Source: Planctomycetota bacterium
GTDB taxonomy: Bacteria; Planctomycetota; Brocadiia; SM23-32
DNA: 13,373 nucleotides
Reading direction: 5' to 3'
Assembly: GCA_030604585.1 (NCBI GenBank)
Contig: JAUVVP010000008.1
Span: forward strand, 1 to 13,373
This document shows positions 5,547 through 12,639 of this stretch, in pieces (the first letter of the stretch is position 1; each line of letters opens with the position of its first letter). A program made the translations under genes and the position numbers. The notes under the pieces were generated by a model. The model saw only the letters and a list, made by a program, of their open reading frames with translations. It did no database searches and had not been told where the DNA came from.

Positions 5547-7007
5547 TCACGTGCCGGCCCGCCTTGCGCCGGCGCGCAGGTCCAGGCCGTGGCGTGTCTT
5601 CTCCCAGTAGCTCGGCCGACCCAGGAGTTGCACGAACCCCTTCCAAGCGCCGATGCTGGTGATGATCCAGTAGAGGGGGACCAGCAGGCAGAACTTGACC
5701 AGGTCGTAGTAGCCGCGCTTGTAGGTGGCCAGCACGGCCGCATAGACGAACAGGAAGTTGCCCACGAACAGGCAGAGCAGACCCCACACGATGAGCGGAT
5801 AGGGGAAAAGCTCCCCGAAGGTCTCCCACCGGAACGTGAACCACAGAAGGGTCAGGGCCCAGTAGATGGGGTTGACCAGCAGGCAAACGAACGTGCCGCC
5901 GACCATTATGTGGAAGGCGAGCGTGCGCAGCAGCCCGAGCCGGCCCAGCAGGCGGAACGGCCACCGCTGCTGCGCCAGGTAGGTCTGTATGTAGCCCTTC
6001 GTCCAGCGCGAGCGCTGCCGGACCCAGTAACTCAGCCTGCTGCACGCCTCCTCCCACGTGGTGGAGTCGATCATGCGGGTCTTCCTGCCGCTGGTGGCCA
6101 GGCGGACCCCCAACTCGCAGTCCTCGGTGACGTTGTAGGGGTCCCAGCCGAGCAGTTTGCGCAGCTCGGCCACCTTGAAGTGATTCGAGGTCCCCCCGAG
6201 CGGAATCGGCGCCTCCAGATGGTCCAGCCCGGGCAGGAACAGGTCGAACCAGATGGCATAGTCGGTGGTGAACCACCGGGTCAGCAGGTTCTGGCGCTGG
6301 TTGTAGAAATCCAGCTTGGCCTGCAGGCAGACGACCTCCTCGCCGCACTCGCCGAAGCCCAGCAATGCCTTCTTCAACTGGTCGGGCTCGGGCCGGTCCT
6401 CCGCGTCGTAGACGACCAGGTACTCGCCGCGGGCCATCGCCAGGCCCAGGTTGCAGGCCTTCGGCTTGGTCTTCGGATGTGCGTCCGGCGTGACGACGAT
6501 GCGCACGTAGCGGGGCAGGTCCGTCAGCTCGACGGCCCGGCGGGTCTCCTCGTCATCCTCTTCCAGCAGCCAGAGGATGTCCAGCTTGTCCTTCGGGTAG
6601 TCGAGCGCCCGCAGCCCCTCCAGCAGCCTCGCCAGGGACTCGGCCTCGTGGTAGAGGGGGACCAGTATCGTGTAGAGGGGCAGTTCGTCGTCCTTGAGCC
6701 GGGCGATATCGTCCGGGGTGAAGGCCAGTTCCCGCCGCGCGCTCACCGACAGGTCGATCAGGTAGGCTTTGAAGGCCATCATGACGAGGTAGAAGGCCAG
6801 GAAGAAGCCGTTCAGGACGATCAGCGTGGCCGTCCAGTCGAGAAGGAAGCAGATGACCAGCAGGGCGAATGCTGCCAACAGGACGGCCTTCTGCAACGTG
6901 TTCGTTACGCGCAGGGCGCTCAGCTCGGGATGCCGACGCGGGAAGGCGTACATGAACTCGAGCGCCTCTGGGGTCGGCTCGATGACGCTGGGGTCGGTGT
7001 CGGGCAA
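5547..7007 (-). CDS. Membrane-bound family 2 glycosyltransferase (XagB/BcsA-like polysaccharide synthase)
   Basis: This 486-residue protein has two N-terminal membrane segments (about 41-58 and 60-78), a cytoplasmic GT-A domain (about 110-340) and about three C-terminal membrane segments (366-392, 404-425, 436-455). Processive GT2 signatures are present: VPLYHEAESL near 116-125, the DxD-type YDAEDRPEPD (200-209), TEDCELG (294-300) and QRSRW (331-335, the QxxRW motif). Such enzymes polymerise a nucleotide sugar and thread the glycan through the membrane. The C-terminal WEKTRHG is shared with XagB-like proteins. The start is a TTG at 7007 with GGAGGG (7012-7017) four bases upstream. The first in-frame ATG would be residue 19 and lacks such a site. 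It lies 33 bases after the zinc-ribbon gene, probably in the same transcript. The sugar specificity cannot be read from sequence. Confidence 0.9.
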   Translation of the reverse strand: MPDTDPSVIEPTPEALEFMYAFPRRHPELSALRVTNTLQKAVLLAAFALLVICFLLDWTATLIVLNGFFLAFYLVMMAFKAYLIDLSVSARRELAFTPDDIARLKDDELPLYTILVPLYHEAESLARLLEGLRALDYPKDKLDILWLLEEDDEETRRAVELTDLPRYVRIVVTPDAHPKTKPKACNLGLAMARGEYLVVYDAEDRPEPDQLKKALLGFGECGEEVVCLQAKLDFYNQRQNLLTRWFTTDYAIWFDLFLPGLDHLEAPIPLGGTSNHFKVAELRKLLGWDPYNVTEDCELGVRLATSGRKTRMIDSTTWEEACSRLSYWVRQRSRWTKGYIQTYLAQQRWPFRLLGRLGLLRTLAFHIMVGGTFVCLLVNPIYWALTLLWFTFRWETFGELFPYPLIVWGLLCLFVGNFLFVYAAVLATYKRGYYDLVKFCLLVPLYWIITSIGAWKGFVQLLGRPSYWEKTRHGLDLRAGARRAGT

Positions 7008-7040
7008 GCTTCCCTCCGCGTGGGCGGTCCGGCGCGTGAC

Positions 7041-7688
7041 TCAGACCTGGATGCCCAGCACGTGGCGCGCGTAGAGTTCCAGGGCCTCGGCCGCCGCTTT
7101 GAGGCGGTCCAACTTGTCCCATTCGGCACGGCTGAGCCGCTGGTGCTGGGCGTCCATGCGGCGCACCTTCTGGCGCAGCGGGCCGAGGTGACGTTCCAGC
7201 AGCTCGCGAATGTCTTCGCGGCGCTGTTCGGCCGCGTCCTTGACCTGTTCGGCGCGCTGCTCGGGGGCGAGGTCCTGCTCGCGAAAGACGCGCTGCACCT
7301 GGCGCATCACCTCTTCGTTCATCTTCAGAAGGGCAGCGGCGAGCTGGTCCAGCTCCGTAATCCGGCCGAAGGCGCCCCCAGCGCTCCAGGGCGCCTGGCG
7401 CAACGTGGGCGGCCCTCCCATCGAGGCGGGCCCCTGCCCCTCACCATCGTCCCCGCGCAGGCGCCTCCTCAGCAGCTCGGGGTCCACGTTGATCCTTCCC
7501 GGCTGGCCGGTCTCCTCCATGTCGGTGCCCTGGGCAATGGCCTCGATGTTGGCCAGGGGCACGTTGACGGGAGCGCCGCACTTCGGGCACGGGATCACGT
7601 TGCCGCCCTCAAGAGTCTCGCTGATCTTCAGCCTCTTGCCGCAGCCTTTACAACGGAACCTTATGTAGCCGTCGTCTTTGGCAGCCAT
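7041..7688 (-). CDS. Zinc-ribbon protein with C-terminal helical domain, function unknown
   Basis: This 215-residue protein begins with a treble-clef or zinc-ribbon module. Cys13-x2-Cys16 (RCKGCGKRLKI) and Cys34-x2-Cys37 (PCPKCGAPV) are spaced as in the small zinc ribbons that often open planctomycete and related proteins. A polar, Gly/Pro-rich linker (about 50-110) follows, then a charged helical region (about 112-215) with many Arg, Glu and Gln residues, likely coiled coil. No signal peptide or membrane segment is seen, so it should be cytoplasmic. AAGGGG precedes the ATG by six bases. It sits between cinA and the GT2 gene, 28 bases after cinA. I do not recognise the C-terminal domain and assign no function. 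Confidence 0.8.
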   Translation of the reverse strand: MAAKDDGYIRFRCKGCGKRLKISETLEGGNVIPCPKCGAPVNVPLANIEAIAQGTDMEETGQPGRINVDPELLRRRLRGDDGEGQGPASMGGPPTLRQAPWSAGGAFGRITELDQLAAALLKMNEEVMRQVQRVFREQDLAPEQRAEQVKDAAEQRREDIRELLERHLGPLRQKVRRMDAQHQRLSRAEWDKLDRLKAAAEALELYARHVLGIQV

Positions 7689-7716
7689 GGATGCCCCTTT
7701 CCCTGCCTTGGATTCC

Positions 7717-8988
7717 TCATATTGTACGGTCCGGCTCCAGCAAGTCCACCCCTTTCAGCAGGGCGCGCCGGGCCATGTTCAGCGCGTGTTTGGCGGCGCG
7801 GTCCCTTATCTGACGGCGCTCGCCCCGCAGGTTCAGCCGGGCGACTCTGGCGGCCCCGTCCAGGCGGACGCCCACGTAGAGGAGGCCGACCGGCTTCTGC
7901 TTGCTCCCGCCGGTCGGACCGGCTATGCCGGTGGTGCTCAGCCCGAGGTCGCTGCCGGCGACCGAGCAGATGCCCCTGGCCATGGACTCGGCCACCTGGG
8001 GGCTCACGGCGCCGTGGGCCTCGATCAGCTCGGCCGGCACGCCCAACTGCTCCACCTTCGCCCTGTTGCCGTAGGCCACGACATCGGCCAGCAGGAACCG
8101 GGAGATGCCGGGAACGTCCACCAGCATGTGGCCGATCAGCCCGCCGGTAACGGACTCGGCCACCCCGATGGTGGCGCCCCGCGCCCGGAGCAGTTCGCTG
8201 ACCGCCGTGGCCAGGGTCGCTTCCCCCCGCCCGAAGGCCAGCTCGCCGAAGCGCTCCGCCAGTAGGTCCAGGTCCTGCCGCAGGAGCCTGTCGGCCTCGT
8301 CCGGGTCCGTCGCGCGGGCGCACACGCTCACGGAGATGACGCCGTCCCTGACGGTGATCCCCACCGACGGGTTGCGGCCGTGCGCCGTCATGTCGGCTAT
8401 GCGCTCGTCCACGGCCGATTCCGAGGCAGGGAAGATGTGCACGACCTCGAACCGGACGTGCCCGGGCGGCGCGAGCATCTTCACCAGGAAGGGCAGCACG
8501 CTCTCTGAGAACATCGGCCGCATCTCTGCCGGCACGCCGGGCATCGCCACCACCCAGGTCTCCTCCCGCCGGCAGGCGAACCCCCTGGCGGTGCCTCGCC
8601 GGTTGGGAAACACCGTGGAACCAGCCGGGAACAGGGCCTGGGAGAGATGCTCCTGCGTGGGCGCGCGGCCGAAGCTCCTGAGCCGCTCTTCGACGTGCCG
8701 GCGCGACTCGCCGTCCTCGACCAGCTCCCGCCCCACGGCGTCCGCGATGGCCCGCCGGGTTCGATCGTCTGCCGTGGGGCCGAGCCCGCCGCTGATGACG
8801 ATCAGCGCGCAGTCCTGCGAGGCGCGCACTATCTCGTCCCCCAGCAGAGCGGGGTCGTCCCCGACGGTCACCTGGCGGCACACGTCGAAGCCGTGTCCTT
8901 CCAGGTGAGTCGCCAGGAACGGGGCATTGGTGTCAACGCTCCGGCCCCGGACCAACTCCTCGCCGGTCGAGATGATGATCGTTTTCAC
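7717..8988 (-). CDS. cinA: CinA-like protein (MoaB-like domain plus PncC-type NMN amidohydrolase)
   Basis: This 423-residue protein has the normal CinA two-domain plan. The N-terminal COG1058/molybdopterin-binding-like domain (about 1-170) carries STGEELVRG (7-15), DTNAPFLA (19-26) and GGLGPTADDRT (67-77). In characterised members it has ADP-ribose pyrophosphatase activity. The C-terminal domain (about 255-420) is the nicotinamide-mononucleotide deamidase (PncC), with GVAESVTGGLIG (275-286), VAYGNRAKVEQLGV and TTGIAGPTGG (352-361). Together they belong to pyridine nucleotide salvage. The family AESCTGG has Val in place of Cys here, while the serine nucleophile is kept. GTG at 8988 is chosen because the protein then begins MKTIIISTGEEL like other CinA proteins, and AGGA lies seven bases upstream. 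A longer frame to 9060 would overlap the promoter. Confidence 0.93.
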   Translation of the reverse strand: MKTIIISTGEELVRGRSVDTNAPFLATHLEGHGFDVCRQVTVGDDPALLGDEIVRASQDCALIVISGGLGPTADDRTRRAIADAVGRELVEDGESRRHVEERLRSFGRAPTQEHLSQALFPAGSTVFPNRRGTARGFACRREETWVVAMPGVPAEMRPMFSESVLPFLVKMLAPPGHVRFEVVHIFPASESAVDERIADMTAHGRNPSVGITVRDGVISVSVCARATDPDEADRLLRQDLDLLAERFGELAFGRGEATLATAVSELLRARGATIGVAESVTGGLIGHMLVDVPGISRFLLADVVAYGNRAKVEQLGVPAELIEAHGAVSPQVAESMARGICSVAGSDLGLSTTGIAGPTGGSKQKPVGLLYVGVRLDGAARVARLNLRGERRQIRDRAAKHALNMARRALLKGVDLLEPDRTI

Positions 8989-9031
8989 CGGGCTTTCCTG
9001 CGGAAGGGAGCGGACGTTCGGTGCGGCTGCG

Positions 9032-9060
9032 ATTATACTTGAGGCGCGGCGGGCGCGCAA
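9032..9060 (-). promoter_or_regulatory. Sigma-70-type promoter of cinA and downstream genes
   Basis: On the minus strand TTGCGC (9060-9055) is followed after exactly 17 bases by a perfect TATAAT (9037-9032). Transcription would start about 37 bases before the cinA GTG. The promoter begins within about 10 bases of the stop codon of the upstream membrane-protein gene, so cinA, the zinc-ribbon gene, the GT2 gene and perhaps the coiled-coil gene can be expressed apart from the genes to the right. Confidence 0.65.
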
Positions 9061-9066
9061 AACAAC

Positions 9067-10629
9067 CTACCGTCGGACCGCCGTCGCCGCCGTCGCCAGG
9101 ACGAACACGACGGCCACGCCTACGCCGCGCACCAGGTAGTTGGTGAAGAGCATGCCGCCGGCCATCGCGCAGAGGGCCCCGACGGCCCCGAGCGCCAGTC
9201 CCGCATCCAGGCCCCCGCGGCCGGCCCGCCAGGCGCCCGCTGCGCTCCTGAGCCCGAACAGCAGCACCCACAGCAAGGCGAAGAGCCCCACGAAGCCCGT
9301 CTCCACCAGCCAGACCAGGTAGAAGCTGTTGCCCCCGGCCTCCATCAGGTTCTTGACCGGTTTCGTGACGCCGTAGACACCGTCGGGATTGTAGAACGGG
9401 TGGGGATGCGCCTCGTAATAGTTATTGATGTTGTTCTGGTAGTTGCCCAGGCCGACGCCGAACAGCGGATTCCTGGCCACCGCCTGCAACCCCGGCTGCC
9501 ATTCGAGGAACTTCTGCTGCCAGACGCCGTTGTCCTCCTCGCTCAGGACGGCCGGCGGGACCACCTCGCCCGAACCGCCCATCTCCCCGTAGAGCGAGAG
9601 CGTGTGATAGCGGTCGTATGACTTGCGAAGCATCAGCGAGTCGAGCAGCACCATACCGTGCTGCTGCGGGGCAAAGTGGAACAGCAACGCCCAGAAGACG
9701 AACAGGCCGGCGGCCGTCGCCGCGAAGGCCTTGCCGCCCCGCACGAAGGCCACCACCAGCAGCGCCGCCATCGTTACGAACCAGAGGCCCCCGTGCAGCA
9801 GCAGGGGCAGCGAGGCGGCGGCGCCGACCCCGCAGGCCGTCCTGAGCGGCCGCTTCTTCAGGCACAGGGCAAGGCCCCACAGCAGCGGCGCGACCAGGCT
9901 GGCCCACGCGCCCAGGACGCTGCGGTTGCTGGACGTGCCGATCTGCTCGTGGGGCCCGGCCGCTTCCGCCCGGAATCCGAAAGTCGCGTCCACGCGTACC
10001 GGGCTGACCAGCTCCCCCGCCGTGCCGCCGCCCGCCGGATACGGCCGGAGCCGCGCGTACTCCCACATGCCGACCAGGATCGCGAACGCGGCTGCGCAGA
10101 AGAACCCCGCCGCCAGCCTGCGCCGCCACGCGGCGTCCCGCATGCAATCCGTCAGCACGAGGAACCCGCAGGCGAAGAAGATGAAGAGCTGGACGAACTC
10201 CTTTGCCGCCCGACCGTAGAGGAGCTGGCGGCCGGTGAAAAGACCGGACGGCTTAAGGAACGGCACGACCGAGAGGACCGCGCAGATCAGCAGGGCCAGC
10301 AGCGGCGCCGGGTAGCTTCGCAGCCGGTCAAGGATGCGCCCCTTGCGCAGGTTCACGATCGCCCAGAGCCCGAACGCGACGATCAGCAGGACGTCGCTCA
10401 CGCAGACGCCCACGGCCGGAACAAGGCGGGCAACGCCGTGACCGAACCCCACCAGGCGAGTCAGGGCGTCGGCCCATTGTCGGACGGTCACCTGCGTTGG
10501 GTGGCAGACGAGGGCCAGCAGAACGACCACGGGGATGAGCCCTTCGAGGAAGCCCCGGGCGGCTGCCGAGGGCGGCGACGCGGCAGCCTCCCGTGAGGTC
10601 CGTTCGGCGTCGCCAGGCATCTGGTCCAT
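9067..10629 (-). CDS. O-antigen ligase/polymerase-like membrane protein (Wzy_C/RfaL superfamily)
   Basis: This 520-residue protein has about ten or more hydrophobic helices, at roughly 30-43, 70-93, 108-124, 145-161, 172-188, 240-257, 264-297, 301-320, 435-460, 476-494 and 500-518. A large extracytoplasmic loop (about 325-432) contains RNPLFGVGLGNYQ (386-398), the typical signature of the O-antigen ligase/Wzy superfamily. GNSFYLVWLVETGFVGLF (433-450) continues it, matching the usual helix after the loop. These enzymes join or polymerise lipid-linked glycans on the outer face of the inner membrane. Ligase and polymerase cannot be told apart by sequence. The ATG at 10629 gives a short polar N-terminus before the first helix. 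Its Shine-Dalgarno is weak, and residue 4 is an alternative Met. It follows the 318-residue unknown gene by 41 bases. Confidence 0.85.
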   Translation of the reverse strand: MDQMPGDAERTSREAAASPPSAAARGFLEGLIPVVVLLALVCHPTQVTVRQWADALTRLVGFGHGVARLVPAVGVCVSDVLLIVAFGLWAIVNLRKGRILDRLRSYPAPLLALLICAVLSVVPFLKPSGLFTGRQLLYGRAAKEFVQLFIFFACGFLVLTDCMRDAAWRRRLAAGFFCAAAFAILVGMWEYARLRPYPAGGGTAGELVSPVRVDATFGFRAEAAGPHEQIGTSSNRSVLGAWASLVAPLLWGLALCLKKRPLRTACGVGAAASLPLLLHGGLWFVTMAALLVVAFVRGGKAFAATAAGLFVFWALLFHFAPQQHGMVLLDSLMLRKSYDRYHTLSLYGEMGGSGEVVPPAVLSEEDNGVWQQKFLEWQPGLQAVARNPLFGVGLGNYQNNINNYYEAHPHPFYNPDGVYGVTKPVKNLMEAGGNSFYLVWLVETGFVGLFALLWVLLFGLRSAAGAWRAGRGGLDAGLALGAVGALCAMAGGMLFTNYLVRGVGVAVVFVLATAATAVRR

Positions 10630-10670
10630 GGGCGTGTCCGCAGGCAGGATGAAGAGGGCGCGCCGGGCGG

Positions 10671-11627
10671 CTACTGCCGCAGCCGTTCCAGCAGTTCGCC
10701 GAGGTCCCAGTGCAGCTTCTGGATGCGCCGAATGACCTCTTCCTCGACCCCCTCTTCGGTCGCGGCGCAGGCCATGTTCGTCGAGTTCGCCCCGACCTTC
10801 AAGGTGTAGACAAACTCCTGGTCGCGCCGCATGTAGGCCAGGTCGGCCATCCTGAGGTAGCCCATCTCCGCCGCGAAATCGTCAATGCGCTGGGCGGCTT
10901 CGCCGAGGCCCGAACGGCCGACCTCCACCGTCAGGACCGTGTACTGGCGCCGTTCCACTTCCGCGAGCTTGACCAAGACCTCCAGGTCGTCCAGGCCGTA
11001 GCGGGCGAACGCCATGTCCTCCTCTCGCGTGGTGTAGAGCACCGTCATCCGGCCCGAGCCGATGGCTTCGCATAACTGGTCAATGCTGTCGAAGCGTGCG
11101 GGCGCGCCCGGGCGCCGCGACAGCTCCGCCGGAGCGGGCTCAGGCGGCGCAACGCGTCGCGGCAGCTCCACGGGAACGGGCGCGGGCACAGTCGGCTCCT
11201 CTTCCAGCTCGACCAGTCCCAGCTTCTTCAGCAGCTCGCGCGACCTGTCGGTCGCCTGTTGCGCTGCGATCTCCTCCTTCTCGTGCGCTTCATCCCGGCG
11301 CTTGTCGCGCAGTCCGCCGCCGAGTATGTCTTCATATTTCGCCAGGTCCTCCGGGGGCAGCTTTGCCTGCCAGAGCGGATAGACCTTCTGGCGGAACTCC
11401 CGTATGCGCTGTTCCTCCCGCCCTTCGGTGTCTATTATGCCCACGTTGACGCACATGCAGGCCGCGCGGAAGCTCTCCCGCAGCGCGTCGCTCGGCTCCC
11501 TGGGAACGAGTTGCGCGGGGTCGGCCAGCAGCTCGTTGAAGACGTGCATGAAGGTCAGGTACGGCACCGGCCGCCCCTGCATGTACAACTGCTGTATCTT
11601 GCCCACTATGTCAACCCTGGGAAGCAT
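10671..11627 (-). CDS. Conserved-looking protein of unknown function, 318 residues, three-part architecture
   Basis: I do not recognise a family. Three parts are visible. Residues 1-100 are helical, with MLPRVDIVGKIQQLYMQG and a hydrophobic patch CMCVNVGIID (57-66). Residues 105-175 are highly charged and then Pro/Val/Glu-rich, a likely flexible linker. Residues 178-318 look like a compact alpha/beta domain, with FDSIDQLCEAIGSGRMTVLY (179-198), YTVLTVEVG (229-237), FVYTLKVGANS (272-282) and a final leucine-rich helix. No signal peptide or transmembrane segment is obvious. The start is well supported, with AGGGAGG six bases before the ATG. Codon use fits the neighbours. It stands 41 bases ahead of the O-antigen-ligase-like gene, perhaps in one transcript, but nothing in the sequence links it to polysaccharide chemistry. 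Confidence 0.8.
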   Translation of the reverse strand: MLPRVDIVGKIQQLYMQGRPVPYLTFMHVFNELLADPAQLVPREPSDALRESFRAACMCVNVGIIDTEGREEQRIREFRQKVYPLWQAKLPPEDLAKYEDILGGGLRDKRRDEAHEKEEIAAQQATDRSRELLKKLGLVELEEEPTVPAPVPVELPRRVAPPEPAPAELSRRPGAPARFDSIDQLCEAIGSGRMTVLYTTREEDMAFARYGLDDLEVLVKLAEVERRQYTVLTVEVGRSGLGEAAQRIDDFAAEMGYLRMADLAYMRRDQEFVYTLKVGANSTNMACAATEEGVEEEVIRRIQKLHWDLGELLERLRQ

Positions 11628-11720
11628 CTGTACCCTCCCTGGCCGAATCCGCCGCCCTACGCCGCTGCCTACTGAAGGACGCGCATCGGTCCCTCGCGCC
11701 GAGCGGATGGGACGGGCTGC

Positions 11721-12554
11721 TTACTGGAGCCCGTCCACCAGCGCCATCAGCCGCCGGCCGTACTCGACGTAGCGCTCGTAGGCGCCCTCGGCCTGCGAGG
11801 CGGCCTTGCCCTCGTGCACGACGGCCGCCAGGTGCGGCTCGATCGAGACCCCGCCCGCATACCCCGTGCCCAGCAGGTCTTTCAGCACGTCCTTCACCCG
11901 GCCGTCTCCCTCGCCCGGGTAGGTGTAGGTCATCGAGCCGTCCTTGTGCACGCCGTCCTTGATGTGCACGTAGACGACGTGCTCCCTGACGGCGCTGTAG
12001 TATTGCCAGGCATCCTGGTCGTGGCCGACGGGATTGCCGGTGTCCCAGACGAGCTTGAGGCCGGGCGAACCGACCTGCTCGAGCAGTTGGAGCGTCTGGT
12101 CGGCCCCGAGCCCGCCCCAGCCGTCGCAGTTCTCGTGCACCAGCGTCACGCCGCCGTCCTGGGCCATCCGCGCCAGCACTTTCAGCCGGGCGATGACCTC
12201 GTCCCGCCATTCCTCTTCGGGCCAGCCGGCGTTGGGGTAGCTCATGGTGCGGATGAACTGGCAGCCGACCCTCTGCATGCGGGGGATGGCGCGGGCCAGT
12301 TCGTGGCGGTCAATGTCGGGATGCTTGCTGATGGGCCGGCCCCAGTTGCAGAGCTGGGAGGCAAAGCAGGAGACGCCGAGCCCGGCCTCGCTCACCTTCT
12401 CTATCACTTCCTCGAAGGTGCGCTTGCACAGGTCGGTGGCGCTGACGCCGCTGACGTTGCGCAGTTCGATGTGCTTCCAGCCGAGTTCCTGATGGGCCTT
12501 GATCTGGGCTTCGATCTCGTCGCCGGCTTCGTCGGCTATCCCTGAGAAGAACAT
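11721..12554 (-). CDS. Sugar phosphate isomerase/epimerase (AP endonuclease 2/xylose isomerase-like TIM barrel)
   Basis: This 277-residue single-domain TIM barrel has the four metal-ligand positions of the xylose-isomerase-like family: Glu141 in LVHENCDG, Asp171 in WDTGNPVG, His197 in VHIKDG and Glu239 in SIEPH. The N-terminal GIADEAGDEIEAQI is a common opening for this group. Members typically isomerise or epimerise ketoses, inosose or related sugar derivatives with a divalent metal. There is no signal peptide, so it should be cytoplasmic. GGAGG lies five bases before the ATG. It follows the FGGY kinase by 85 bases on the same strand, which suggests a shared carbohydrate-use unit. The exact substrate cannot be read from sequence. 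Confidence 0.9.
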   Translation of the reverse strand: MFFSGIADEAGDEIEAQIKAHQELGWKHIELRNVSGVSATDLCKRTFEEVIEKVSEAGLGVSCFASQLCNWGRPISKHPDIDRHELARAIPRMQRVGCQFIRTMSYPNAGWPEEEWRDEVIARLKVLARMAQDGGVTLVHENCDGWGGLGADQTLQLLEQVGSPGLKLVWDTGNPVGHDQDAWQYYSAVREHVVYVHIKDGVHKDGSMTYTYPGEGDGRVKDVLKDLLGTGYAGGVSIEPHLAAVVHEGKAASQAEGAYERYVEYGRRLMALVDGLQ

Positions 12555-12639
12555 GGCGTCCTCCCGCTGCGGGTCTGAGTGCCAGTTCCTTACGTACGTC
12601 CGCGTCTGGCTGCCAAAGTACGGCCAAGGTATTCGGCTG

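Noticed and set aside
4511..5743. 410-codon version of the coiled-coil protein starting at 5743
   Set aside because: The extra 103 residues overlap the GT2 gene in another frame and are Arg/Ser/Pro noise. The ATG at 5434 has a strong ribosome binding site.
5433..8150. 905-codon plus-strand open frame antisense to the GT2, zinc-ribbon and CinA genes
   Set aside because: Same cause: strong third-position GC bias on the coding strand leaves the opposite frame free of stops. Its translation is compositionally biased with no recognisable motif.
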